From assembly GCF_002865645.1 (NCBI RefSeq), contig NW_020194549.1:393021-457020 (forward strand): a stretch of DNA of 64,000 bases, read 5' to 3'. Position 1 is the first letter of the stretch, and the number at the start of each line of letters is the position of its first letter. The notes under the pieces were generated by a model. It saw only the letters and a list, made by a program, of their open reading frames with translations, had not been told where the DNA came from and did not search any database. The DNA comes from Hyaloscypha bicolor E. Its lineage: Eukaryota; Ascomycota; Leotiomycetes; Helotiales; Hyaloscyphaceae. Shown piece by piece: positions 13,578 through 23,857 of this stretch. The position numbers were made by a program, and so were the translations under genes.

Positions 13578-14409
13578 GTGATTAGCACCTGAGTTAAAGC
13601 AGCGAGCTTACTAACCAACCTTAGGGCAAAGGAAGAAAAGTTGTATTCAACTACCTAGATAGTTGGGCTATCATGTAGAAACCAAAACCTGGTGGGTCGG
13701 TACCATTGTATTAAGCGAAAATTGAGATACTTCACATTTTATATAATCATAACGGGAAACAGATTGGAGTTTGGGTTAATTAAATTAATCGTTCTCCAAT
13801 TTACTTTCATACCTTTTAGCATGGTGTAAAGAACGTCGTCTCATTGGTGCAGGAGTTCTGAGGAGTCCAAAAGCAGTAAAGCGCCTGGAATACCACACTG
13901 CCTCGCGCGTTAATAGGTCCAGCAGTAGGTAATCAGGAGTTAAATTGAAGTTACGTCCTAAACCAGGCTAAGTAAGGCCAAAAAGAGGGTCAAAGATCAC
14001 GCAAGTGTCGGCCCGCTATAGCCCATCTCATGGCTTGGCGGAAGGTCTCAAACATTCAGGTTGAATAGGATGTGAAGGCTTCGGGTTAAATTTATTCCCA
14101 AGGGGCATTTTTTCAAGACAATTCGTATGGGATGATAGCATACAGCATAAAAATGAGAAGTTGAGGGCTCCGGGTGTTCCGTTACACGGCTGAGAAGTGG
14201 TTTCTCAGAACGAAGGACTCAAGTCCGCAGCTTAATTTCCATGCATGATTATCGTGAGCTTCAGACGGGAAGAATCACAGGATCCTATTTATAGAATGGT
14301 GGCATGCGATATTCCTGGGTCCTCGAATGAGCAGGTTGCGAGTGCCGGTGACATGCTGTGTTGTTCAACCAACTGCTTTAAGAGGCGGTCAATAAGTTGA
14401 CGTTGCTTG

Positions 14410-14583
14410 TCACTCGCAGTACATATCTGCAATGGCCACATTTGCATCTGCGACAAGCTGTTCCAAAGTATCAGCTGCGACAGGTCTATACTGAATTTTG
14501 TAGGCCTTGTTTTGCTTCGAACGAAGGATTTGCATGAATTTAGTGGTTGAGATGGTATGGAAAATCACAGAACGACACTGCAT
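14410..14583 (-). CDS. Possible small ORF or gene remnant, unrecognised
   Basis: A 57-codon ATG-to-TGA frame on the minus strand. It is followed, in the +1-shifted frame, by an open run continuing to about 14298 with an amphipathic Lys/Gln/Leu-rich stretch. Both frames read like protein rather than noise. That could mean a frameshifted remnant, an unspliced exon, or chance. No family is recognised and no start context decides it. It lies just downstream of the gasdermin-like gene on the same strand. Confidence 0.2.
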   Translation of the reverse strand: MQCRSVIFHTISTTKFMQILRSKQNKAYKIQYRPVAADTLEQLVADANVAIADMYCE

Positions 14584-14852
14584 CAAATTCCACGAGTCAT
14601 TGATGCCCCGTATAATTGCATACCAGTAGACCGTTTGTATATTAAATCAGTGACACGTTAACAATTATGGGCAAGCAAAGGAGACTGTCTCTGTTGTATT
14701 TAAGAATTGAAATTAGTGACTATTGTACTTTCTTAAGTTAGTGGATTCCTCGAAAAGGGTTGAGTTTGATATACAAAAAGTAATAACCTTAGACGCTTAC
14801 CCGGATGTTCTGCTTGTGAGCTCCCAGTAAGCAGCAGTTTATTTTACAAAGG

Positions 14853-15677
14853 TCACTCATCCGGAAGGTAGAGGTCGTACTCTCCCTCGGTGAAATCATC
14901 CTGGATCTTCTCGGCTTGCATTCCGTCCACGTCATATTCATCCAACTCGGCATCGAATTCGACTTCATGCTCGACGGGCTCATCATCGGTGCCGAAATAC
15001 GCTCCGTGCTCTTCATCCGTCGCCGTCACCTTGTCGTCCTTTAGCTCCAGCTTCTGCACCTTGAAGGCGAGCAAGGTCGGCCCGTCGTCCTCCCAGTCAA
15101 TCTTCAGCGTTCGCTTCTTAGACCGCTTGCCGCTGGGGCCGAACGAGACCCCATTGGCGTTGATGCCCAGGCTCGCCTCGTTCTCTCCGTCCTTGATGTC
15201 GGCTGACTTGAAGACAATGCCCGACGCCACCACAATACCTGTGATGAGGAAAGCGCATGGTTCTGAGCCGTCCTTGAGGATGTCCATGATAGGCTTTTGC
15301 GCCTGTAGTCCTGCGAGGAAGTCTGGAGTCGGCTCGAAGGCCTTGAAGGTCATGCTCTTGATCTCGTAGCGCTCCGAGACATCGGTCCCGGACGAGTGGG
15401 AGATATTGGCGCCGATACCGAAGAAGTCAAGAATCTTGGCAAAGAGGCCATACTTGGAAGACTTGGCGTCGACTTTCTCGATGTTGTACTTCTTAAGCGT
15501 CTTTGGAGAGGGTAACTCTCCGAGTGCAAGAGGTGGGACAGCCTTGTCTGGCCGGAAGAGCACCACGTCGGGTCGTTTTACTTGATAGATGACATTTCCA
15601 AGCTGGACTGTGGAATTGTAATTCTTCTTCTCGTCCGGCACAAGGAAGAAAGACGGCGGAGCTTTTGTTGATGGCAT
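14853..15677 (-). CDS. Gasdermin-like pore-forming protein (HET-Q1-like)
   Basis: Intronless, 274 aa. The start is the ATG at 15677 (A at -3); the frame stays open 35 codons further upstream but without an ATG. In sequence order: a beta-hairpin-like start (residues 20-43); a Gly/Ser-rich segment ending in an amphipathic strand pair (84-116); a helix with KPIMDIL (128-134); strands FLITGIVVASGIVF (143-156); a basic stretch (182-192); then a strand pair ending LLAFKVQKLELK (202-213). This order, especially the AFxVxxLxLK strand closing the N domain, fits gasdermin N domains. The last ~60 residues (214-274) are strongly acidic and would be the short autoinhibitory tail. Fungal gasdermins such as Podospora HET-Q1 are of similar length (about 280 aa) and kill cells by membrane permeabilisation once a protease trims the tail. 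Phe228 and Phe241 lie where such a cut would fall. The protease gene upstream on the same strand supports the call. Family assignment is inference; an unrelated fungal beta-rich protein is the alternative. Confidence 0.68.
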   Translation of the reverse strand: MPSTKAPPSFFLVPDEKKNYNSTVQLGNVIYQVKRPDVVLFRPDKAVPPLALGELPSPKTLKKYNIEKVDAKSSKYGLFAKILDFFGIGANISHSSGTDVSERYEIKSMTFKAFEPTPDFLAGLQAQKPIMDILKDGSEPCAFLITGIVVASGIVFKSADIKDGENEASLGINANGVSFGPSGKRSKKRTLKIDWEDDGPTLLAFKVQKLELKDDKVTATDEEHGAYFGTDDEPVEHEVEFDAELDEYDVDGMQAEKIQDDFTEGEYDLYLPDE

Positions 15678-16384
15678 TATGATTATCTTCAAACAAGCTG
15701 TGGAGGAGGCCTGTTCTCGTTGGACGTTCGATGTCTTAGGTGTCCTGAGAGTGAAATATGCCGCACGGTCGAAGCATAGCAATCGGGCTTATGATCATAC
15801 CAAAATCCGCGAATGATCCATCATCTATATGAGCCTGGTGTCCATTCGGCTAACTGGAAAGGGTCTAGGTTTTTGACTTCAACTTGCATTGTGCAGAAAA
15901 GTTGCATATGGCTTCTCCAATCACTGGCCAAGCGCTGGATCCATCCCAGCCAGCGGCCAAGAAATAATTTACTCAGTGGACAGCCACACTTACTACATGC
16001 ACAGCTTGCCGCATAAACTAGCCACGTATAGCTGCATCTCGCGTAAAGTAACCCCAAGGAAACAAACAGCCAAAGAGCCTCAAGGCAACGCATCCATCCT
16101 ACCCTGGACCCACTATGCCACAAATTATAGTGACTGCCTACCAGAAGACAAACACTATGGGAGGAGCTATACTTGGAACTATAGTATGCTTGGGACTTGG
16201 GACTGCACCGACTAAACCGCACCCCTGACTCACTAACACTCTATGAGGCAGACTGTGAAATTTCTTTATAACCTTGTTTAAACGGTAATATTGCAGGTGA
16301 CATTAAGAACGCAAGTAACTGCGGGTTGTGTATCGAGTACTTCTCTTTCTCGACAACAGAGCGTGCAAGGTCTTCCTTGACATA
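15678..16384. promoter_or_regulatory. Upstream region of the gasdermin-like gene
   Basis: Base-balanced 0.7 kb between the start codon and the transposon. Frames up to 133 codons are open on both strands (15813-16222) but resemble no family and overlap each other, so they are not called. Before the transposon inserted, this region plus 19896-20032 formed a single spacer of about 0.84 kb after the protease gene. It presumably holds the promoter; no specific element was recognised. Confidence 0.45.
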
Positions 16385-16412
16385 CAGTCGGTCCGATCCA
16401 AAAGCGACAAAA
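16385..16412 (+). repeat. Left terminal inverted repeat
   Basis: 28 bp beginning CAGTCGGTCCGATCC, an exact reverse complement of 19866-19893, and preceded by TA. Confidence 0.92.
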
Positions 16413-17271
16413 CGGTCGCTATTTTACGCCCATAATAACTTTTTAACTATAACCCTAATTAATTCTTACTAAGTAATGTAATTATAGAATAGAATCAGGC
16501 AAAAAATACCTATTAATTAGATTTTTAATATAATTTGTAGTTTATTAATAATCGAGGCTTAAAGTAAATAGACCCTTTTTACTTTTTTGATTTTTCCCTA
16601 TATAAAACACAAATATATTTGCTTGCTAAGATTATATAAGCCCGGGCTTTAGAAAAAGATTATAGTATCTTACTAGCTTTATTATTAATATAATAATAAT
16701 AATTAAGCCTTATAAGCTCAAGTAAGCCTTTCTAAATACTAAATATAGCTTTTTCTAATATTATATATATTATATATATAGTAGGGCCCTAATTATATAG
16801 GTTTCAAGCTAATTTTTAGCTAAACTAAATCTATAAACCTTATTTATTACTTAGCTACTTTCTTTCTCTTACTTTTATATATTATTTTATTTATTTATTA
16901 CTTTTTTAAATATTATTCTATAGTATTTTTGCTTCTATATATACTAAATAGATTATTTAATACTTAATTTCTTCTAATATATATTTATCTAGTAAAATAT
17001 ATAATTATAAAACCTCTATATAATCTTAATTAAATAAGCTTTAAGTATCTCTATTACCTTAATCTTAGTATCTAGAAAGCTAGTCTTTTTTACTTAATAA
17101 TATCGAGTTTTACTATATCCCTAATATATTTTAATTAGATTAATTTTATAATAGAACTTTAGTAAAAATATAGCCTTATATTTCTAATCTATAATAAGCT
17201 TTTTAATTTGGGACTTCTTTTTAAAGAAGTTTTAGTAATTCGATAATATATAAGCTAAATAGTATATTTAT

Positions 17272-17575
17272 TATAATATAGTAGGCTATATTCTCTAAAA
17301 ATTATATTATTTTAGCGGTTTTAAGATTTTAATTATATAATAAAAGCTATAGCCTTTTATATATAACTTATAGAAATTATATAAGAAAGCTGGTTTTTCT
17401 ATAATTCTAGAGAATAATTTCTTTTTAGTATTTAATTAATTAAGCTTTTATATACTATATACTATTTATACTTTACTATTTATATTTTTAATCTTATTAT
17501 TTTACTATTAAGTTATATTTTATACTCTAGTATACTTTATATAGGTTTTTGTTTTATTATAGTTTCTTTCTTATA
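17272..17575 (+). repeat. Solo LTR of the Gypsy E family
   Basis: 304 bp, similar over its whole length to the LTRs of element E at 29258-29546 and 49899-50235. Shared marks are TTATTTTAGCGGTTTT, the A/T-rich TATTTATACTTTAC units and the ending TTATTATAGTTTC. It is flanked by the 4-bp direct repeat TTAT (17268-17271 and 17576-17579). No internal region is attached, so it is a recombination remnant that inserted into the DNA transposon. Confidence 0.8.
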
Positions 17576-19865
17576 TTATTTAATAATAGGAAAGTATTTA
17601 AGAAATATAGTATATTTAGTATTCTTTAGATACTTAAATCTTAAGCCAGAGATATTATAATCTTATTTAATAAGAATCTATTCTATACTTTTAGGCTTTC
17701 TTTCTCTATTTAAATTAAATTACTAAAATACTTAAATAATATCTTATAATCCCGGAATTATATATTCTAATAAAAAGTATATATCTCTTTTATAAGCCTT
17801 AATATTATTCTTTTTAATTCTTTCTAATTCCTTATTTATATAAAAAATATTTAGTATATCTTTACTATATAAAGTATATATAAAAAATTAATTAAATATT
17901 AGAATAGCTATATAATTTAGGTACTTCTATTTAAATATATTAAGTATTCTAGTAATCTATACTAGTAGCTATTTTATATTCTACTAGGGATCTCTATTTA
18001 AGCCTAAATATATAATTTAATAGATATTTAAATTAGAATTATCTAAAATAAAAATACCTTTATTATTTAGTACTCTAATATATCTCTTAAAGCCTATAAA
18101 TTCAAAATTATAAATTAGCTTTCTTTTACTCTTTCCGGGCATTTTTTACTAATTATTTACTAGCTAGAGACTCTTTTTATAATTAAATCTATAGAAATAG
18201 CTCTTATTATAAAAATATATTATATATATCTAAACTTTAATTAGAAGTAAAAATTAAATTATATACTATATACTAGTTTTATTTCTCTTATATTAAACTA
18301 TATATAATAAAACCTCCTTTATTAAGAATAAAAATATCTCTTAATAATACTTAATTATATTAGATTATTTATATTTATTTATATAAAGCCCTTTCTTAGT
18401 TTTATAGTAATAAAAGCCGAGTTTAGAAAGCTATAAATAAGCTATACTATAAATAATAGTCTTTTCTATTATTAATAATAATAAAGGTAAAATCTTCTAA
18501 TTAATAGTATTTAGGAAATTATTTAATAATATTATTTCAAACTCTTAATTAATTAATTAAGTATAACAGGCTAAAAAAATATTTCTATTATCTAAATGAG
18601 AGATAATCTTTCTTTTACTATCTCTAGTTTCTTATAGAATATTATACTACTATTAATAGTAATTAAATAGCTTTTTAATTTACTAAACTAATATCTTTCT
18701 ATTATTTAAATAGTAATTACTAGAAGCTACTAAAAGTAATATATTAATTCTTTTAAGTTAATATTATTCTAGCTTTAGAAGCTATTAAATATATTACTAA
18801 AATAAGTATAAGTTAGTAATTATATATAAAATATATAGTTCTTTAATTTAAACTAGCTTAATATTTATATTATTAAGAACTTCTTAATAAGTTATTTATA
18901 TATTTAGAGCTTTATTATCTCTATAAGTATTTCTAATAAAAGTATCTAAAAGTAGCTTATTTATTTTATTATTTTTATCTTTAAGCCTTTACTTTTTCCT
19001 TAATTATATATCTCTAGAAATATTAATTAATTCTCTAATAATATTAAATTATAGCTTCTTTTATTTAAAAAATAATATAATTATAGAAGTTTTAAGCCTA
19101 CTAGATTACTTTATAACTTAATATCTTTTACTCTCTAATTATATATATATATTTATTAAGTTCTTAATAGCTTTACTAATTCCTTTATTAATTTGGGAAT
19201 ATATAAGCCTCTAGAAGCTAGAAATAATATTAGTATACTTATATTATAATATAAAAATAAGAAAATAAGATAAGAAACTTACTAGCCTATTCTATAAGTC
19301 TTTACTCTTATTATATAAATATAGGCTTCTTTAAAATAATTATCTTATTACTACTAATAATAAGCTTTTATTAAGCCTAAAAGAGAGTCGAATCTTTAAG
19401 CTCTATTTTATTATTTTATTTAATATCTGATTTATTAGAATCGTCCTCTATATTAGAGGGTTTCCTATATTATTTATTAATAAATACTTAAATTATAGCT
19501 TCTTTAGCTATAGTAAGAACTATAATTGAATTAAGAGTCGAATTAGCTTGCTTATATTTCTAAAGGCCTATAGAGATAGCTATTAGAAGTATATAAAAGG
19601 GGTACTGAATTGGGTTTATAGTTATTAAGATATTAATATAATTATAGAAGAGCAGTCAATTAAGGGGGGCAGTCACGTGACAACCAAAGTAAAAAACGAT
19701 TATATAAAAAGCAAAAATATTTACTCGCTTAATTACGTGCATTATAACTTCCTTAATAATAAAGATATTATAATTTTGAGAACATAGAATTAATTCCTAT
19801 AGTATATAGTATAGTTTTAATTAATACGATTTATATTAATTAGTATTGTAGTGGGTTTTATTTTT

Positions 19866-19893
19866 TTTTGTCGCTTTTGGATCGGACCGACTG
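19866..19893 (-). repeat. Right terminal inverted repeat
   Basis: 28 bp ending GGATCGGACCGACTG and followed by TA. Exact inverted match to 16385-16412. Confidence 0.92.
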
Positions 19894-20032
19894 TATTCTT
19901 CTAGGCCTTGCTCATTCAAGCGACGAATACCGACAGGGGACGCGATGCTATTGTGTTTCAGGTACCTGAATATTCTATACTTAGGAACTGTGAATCAAGA
20001 AATCGATTACTCTGAGCTGCTTATTTCCGACT

Positions 20033-23000
20033 TCAGGCATAACCAATGCGGCGCTTGATTGCGTCGCCGATATCTTTCTTGGTGTTATACCCATTCCGCG
20101 CAAGATGCCACGGTGCCAGGTAGGTGAAATCTTCACTGTCCCCTTTCATACACATGAGATGAAGAACGCCTCTCATCCCTTTGAAAGATGAAATATGCCT
20201 CCACTTATAGTCATCTAGATTTAGGTTCCGCCGCGCAAACTCTATTATGTTGCCCGCAATTGCAGCGGCAATTGGAGCCGCATATGAGGTTCCGGTCAGC
20301 CACACTTTCTCTCCTTTCCATTCCGATTCAATGGCGACTCCCAGGGTCGCAAAGGGCGGTAGCTTGTCAGGGTCTGCTTCGTTGTGCGTGGAGTACTTCG
20401 GAGCGAATTTTCCATCAAACCCAAATCCATTCACAGAATAAACACAAAAGACGCCGTACTTGCAAGCCGGGAATGCTAGTGGGAAGTTGTAGCCCCAGTT
20501 GGATGCCGCAGCAAAGACGACCCTAGGTCTAGTGTTTTCGTTTCCTTCTTCTGGATTGATAGCGTCTTCAAGTTCAGCATCAATCACGGGGATGTCTCTC
20601 TTGAACCCCAAGGAGAGAGAGATTATGTCTGCATCCTCCTTGACTGCCCACCGGATAGCCTACATTGGAAAGATTAGATCTGTAGAGCTAAATAGGCCCT
20701 CCTTCGAGCCTTACCTGAGCTATCTTCAGTGAATCTCCTTCCTTGAACTCTTTATCCTCCGAGACCTTGGCCACCATGATGTCTGCTGTCTTGTTGACCT
20801 GGAGAACTAATCGCACAAGATGCGTGCCATGGCCACAGGAGTCGCTGAAATCATTAGGGTTAGACCCAACCCAGCTTTGCCCCTTGATTCTTCCATTGAC
20901 ATGCTCTGGCAGTATGAGGGGATCAGAAAGGTCTACACCGGTATCGATCAAAGCAATCTTTATTTTCCGGATCTTTTCAGGCTCCTCTTTAGATTTAGGG
21001 GCGATGATTTGGCGCCGCAGTTTCGGTAAATGTGTCTTATTGAACTCCCTTATTAGCTCCCAGTAGTCATTAGCCCACTTGGCTAGTCTGTAATAGTATT
21101 CAGGTTAAATGGAATATTGTGATGCTTTTGCAGGGTCACTTACCTCTTATTCTCACCTTCCAGCTCAGTATTTTCTATTTCGAAGAACTGCCACGGTTCT
21201 TGAGAATTTAGATGAACTGTATCGTTTGGACCGTCTAGACCAGCAAACCACCGCGACATGTGGTAGTTTGGTGTTGCTTTCGTCATATCTAGAGAGTTGT
21301 CCCCTTGATTGTCGCCAGACATGTACTGCTGGGATTTACTAATCTTACTTGGTGCCGAGTTTTGATAGTGGTGGACTTCACTGACTGAGGAGCTAGAGCT
21401 CGAGCTGGATTGAGGAGGCACAGAGAAAACAGCAGATGCTGAGGAAGTGTTGTCTCTCGATCCACTCCCCTGAGAGTTAGAGGTCCGAGGAGAATTTCTA
21501 GGTCTGATTGAGAACAGATAAGAATGTTTCGACGTATCCTGAATCGTCTTTTGGCCTCCGTGGTGGTCCACCTTCGAAGTCGTTGTCTTCGCTGCTGTAG
21601 GAATACTTGTGGAAGGTACCACAAGCTTCTCGACCACATCCTTGATGTATCTTCTGTCCCACTCGCACCACTCCCCAGGATCTCCAGTTAACTCCTCTGC
21701 CTCAAATTTTATCTTGCGAACCTTGTGGAACCTGAGACACGCGTCGATTGCATCGCCGTACTCGAGATGACCCTTAGAGTTTTTGTAAATTCCCGATAAA
21801 AGTAACCAGACGGTCTCCTTTGTATCTTTCTTCAACTCCTCTTCAATATGGCTGTCCAAACTTCCGCCAAGATCGATCTCTAATAGTAGCTTTCCAAGAA
21901 AGAGGAATACGGGTGGCTTTGTATTTGCAAGCTTTGATTCCCATTTAACATAGTCAGCAAGGTAGGGGCCAGCCGGAGAGCACGATATGAATGGTCCAAC
22001 AGGTATGTCTGATTCACTTTGGCCATCTTCATCGGCGAGAAAGAGCATGTCTTTGGCGCACCATCCTTTCCCAACCCATTCCGAGCCCAGTAGACGACAG
22101 AGGGAGGAGGCGATACTTGTGGCAAGAGTCCTCTTCTGGCCTCTACTAAATCGATTCGAGGTCATGCTATTAAGATCGAACCCCTTGAAAGCCCCGCTCT
22201 CAAGTAAGGTGTGGAGAGACTTCCTAGGAAATTTGTTACTGTGGAGTGTAGTTTGTGTTGCTTGTGAGAGATTCTGAATCTGGTCCCCAGTCACATGTAA
22301 ATGCAACCCCTCTCGGTCTGACTGGGAGTCTTTAATCTTGCTACAAAGGTCCATATTTCGTACTGTTCGAGGGCCAACGTCGAGATTTCTTGGGTTGATC
22401 AATTAACGCTAAGCACTTTCTCGGTGGGTTCTTGCTGAGGGACACAGAAAAAGCAACTTACTCGCGCTTGCCACATTGCGTCTCTTGCCAGTCGCAATGA
22501 TCAGGGCAGACAGAAATAAACATATCCAGCAATATCTTCGGTGCACAGTCACTACTATCGTGTTGCTTAGGGAGATAAAGCATGAGCTTGTGTTCCGTTT
22601 GGCAGTGCTGGAGGTGACTGAAAATGGCGCCAAAAGCCGACGTTGCATAGTCTCGTATACTGGAATCTTGAATTTCGACGGAATCGGACGACTCCAAAGC
22701 CGCTGGAATCGATTTGGTCTGCTGGGGGAGTGGTACTGAGTCGAGAAAGTGGTTGAGATCCAGAACTGTCTCCAGGTTGGCTGCAACCGAATCGTCTGGT
22801 GGCAGATTAAATGCAGGGCCCAAAGGGCCGTTTATGAGGTTGAAAGGCACTCGTGACGTTTCTAGGAGTTCTAGCAGCGCCCAGAGCCTCTTGTACTTGG
22901 TGTCATGACTGAAAAGATGTCCAAACTTGTTATCGGGCTCTTGTCCCGTGAACTTTTGGTTATGACTTGGGTTCACCAGTGACTCAAGCAGTAAAATGAC

Positions 23001-23234
23001 TTTCACCAGCTTTTCTTCGCAGGTAGCAATCCTTTCGGGAGGTATATCACAAGGCAATCTGGGCCGAACAAAGACTCTGGTCAGTTCAAAGTCGAAATTT
23101 TCCTTTGAGTTACCAATGAGGATAGCAGCCTCGTCCAGACAATCAAAATCCTCAACTGTCTCAGGCAGGGTGAATATCAAGTAGCCACTAAGGGCACTGA
23201 TAATTCGCCATGCTAAGATGCTGTTTAGGGACAT
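20033..23234 (-). CDS. Intracellular subtilisin-like protease with DUF7580-like N region (HET-Q2-like)
   Basis: Four exons: 23234-22462, 22388-21144, 21087-20715, 20659-20033. All introns are GT-AG (73, 56 and 55 nt) and keep frame, giving 1005 aa. The start is the first ATG in the open frame; no signal peptide is evident, so the protein is probably cytosolic. Residues 1-257 are largely helical. About 259-515 resemble fungal DUF7580 (SEWVGKGWCAKDMLFL at 360-375, then LGKLLLEIDLG). Residues 563-598 form a Ser-rich linker with eight consecutive Ser. The S8 domain starts near 713 and keeps the full catalytic set: Asp721 in LIDTGVD, His759 in CGHGTH, oxyanion Asn851 in AAASN, and Ser922 in GTSYAAP. 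There is no inhibitor-type prodomain; the N region probably senses or regulates. In Podospora the comparable HET-Q2 protease cuts the gasdermin-like HET-Q1, and here the gasdermin-like gene lies downstream on the same strand. Protease activity is well supported by the residues; substrate and role are inferred. Confidence 0.9.
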
Positions 23235-23857
23235 GTCAGACCAAGGTCGCAAAGTCGAAGGCGAGGGCGAGGGCGAGGAGCGAGAGCTGTGAGACTTTGA
23301 ACAAATTACCCGATTCTGTAACTATTGGAGATGGGAGATATTTCAGTCTCGGCCCGCGACCGAAAGGTGCTTGCGGGATGGCGGGGCAGGAATAAGCGGC
23401 ATTGCACGCACCAGCGCCATTGAATGCATGCCAATTGGTGGCTGAGTCGGCTGAGATACTTTTGCTTTTGCACAGGGAGGACTCCACCACCAGTTGGCAG
23501 AGACTTTAGCCTATCAATCGCTGAGGTGATGGCGAGCCGGGCAACGCCATGCAGCAGCTGAAAGTTTTACTTCGAGGCACCCACTGTAGGGTTGTTGTGT
23601 TCATAGATGATTCGTTGGATCTCTCATCATCACGTGTGTGGCTTTTGTCTGCAGCAGAAGGACCTTGACCTGCCTCTTTGCTCTTCGAAGCAGGCAATTG
23701 AGGTTGTGCAACTATCACACAATCATTCAAGCAGATAAGACACTTTAGAGGAAGGTCCCGATTCGAAACAGTAGTGCCATATCTGTTGAGGAGCTTACTA
23801 TTCCTGCTTGTCTCAGTACACCCACAAGGCTCAGGCCGAAAATTCCGGCGCCAGGAA
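23235..23857. promoter_or_regulatory. Shared divergent promoter region
   Basis: 623 bp between the two divergently oriented start codons, so the protease and the kinase/GTPase genes may be co-regulated. It contains a GAGGGC-type short repeat near 23260-23280 and one CACGTG (23631-23636), a common bHLH-type site; its use is unproven. Minus-strand frames at 23236-23490 and 23506-23730 were not accepted as exons. A start codon upstream of those chosen cannot be fully excluded. Confidence 0.5.

Larger units (their letters stand above)
13277..14852. other. Intergenic region between HET pseudogene and gasdermin-like gene
   Basis: Base-balanced DNA without an assignable gene. It contains a short GC-rich tandem repeat (13498-13577) and a stretch at 14290-14583 where two minus-strand frames are open with protein-like composition. 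No tRNA or rRNA was recognised. It probably includes the 3' untranslated region of the gene ending at 14853. Confidence 0.5.
16385..19893. mobile_element. RIPed Tc1/mariner-superfamily-like DNA transposon
   Basis: A 3509-bp element bounded by perfect 28-bp terminal inverted repeats and flanked on both sides by TA (16383-16384 and 19894-19895). A TA target duplication is the hallmark of Tc1/mariner/pogo-type elements. The interior is strongly AT-rich and stop-filled, and I could not identify a transposase frame. About 0.3 kb of the length is a nested solo LTR (17272-17575). The outermost ~55-60 bp at both ends keep CA dinucleotides and look unmutated. It sits between the gasdermin-like and protease genes. 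Confidence 0.85.

Noticed and set aside
14890..15369. 159-codon plus-strand frame
   Set aside because: Antisense to the gasdermin-like gene; Ser-rich low-complexity composition is the shadow of its acidic codons.
15813..16222. Open frames of 67, 108 and 133 codons on both strands
   Set aside because: They overlap one another on opposite strands, match no family I know, and lie in the presumed promoter of the gasdermin-like gene.
23236..23730. Minus-strand frames that could be a 5' exon of the protease gene
   Set aside because: Composition is not protein-like, no donor/acceptor pair joins them in frame convincingly, and the ATG at 23234 is adequate.
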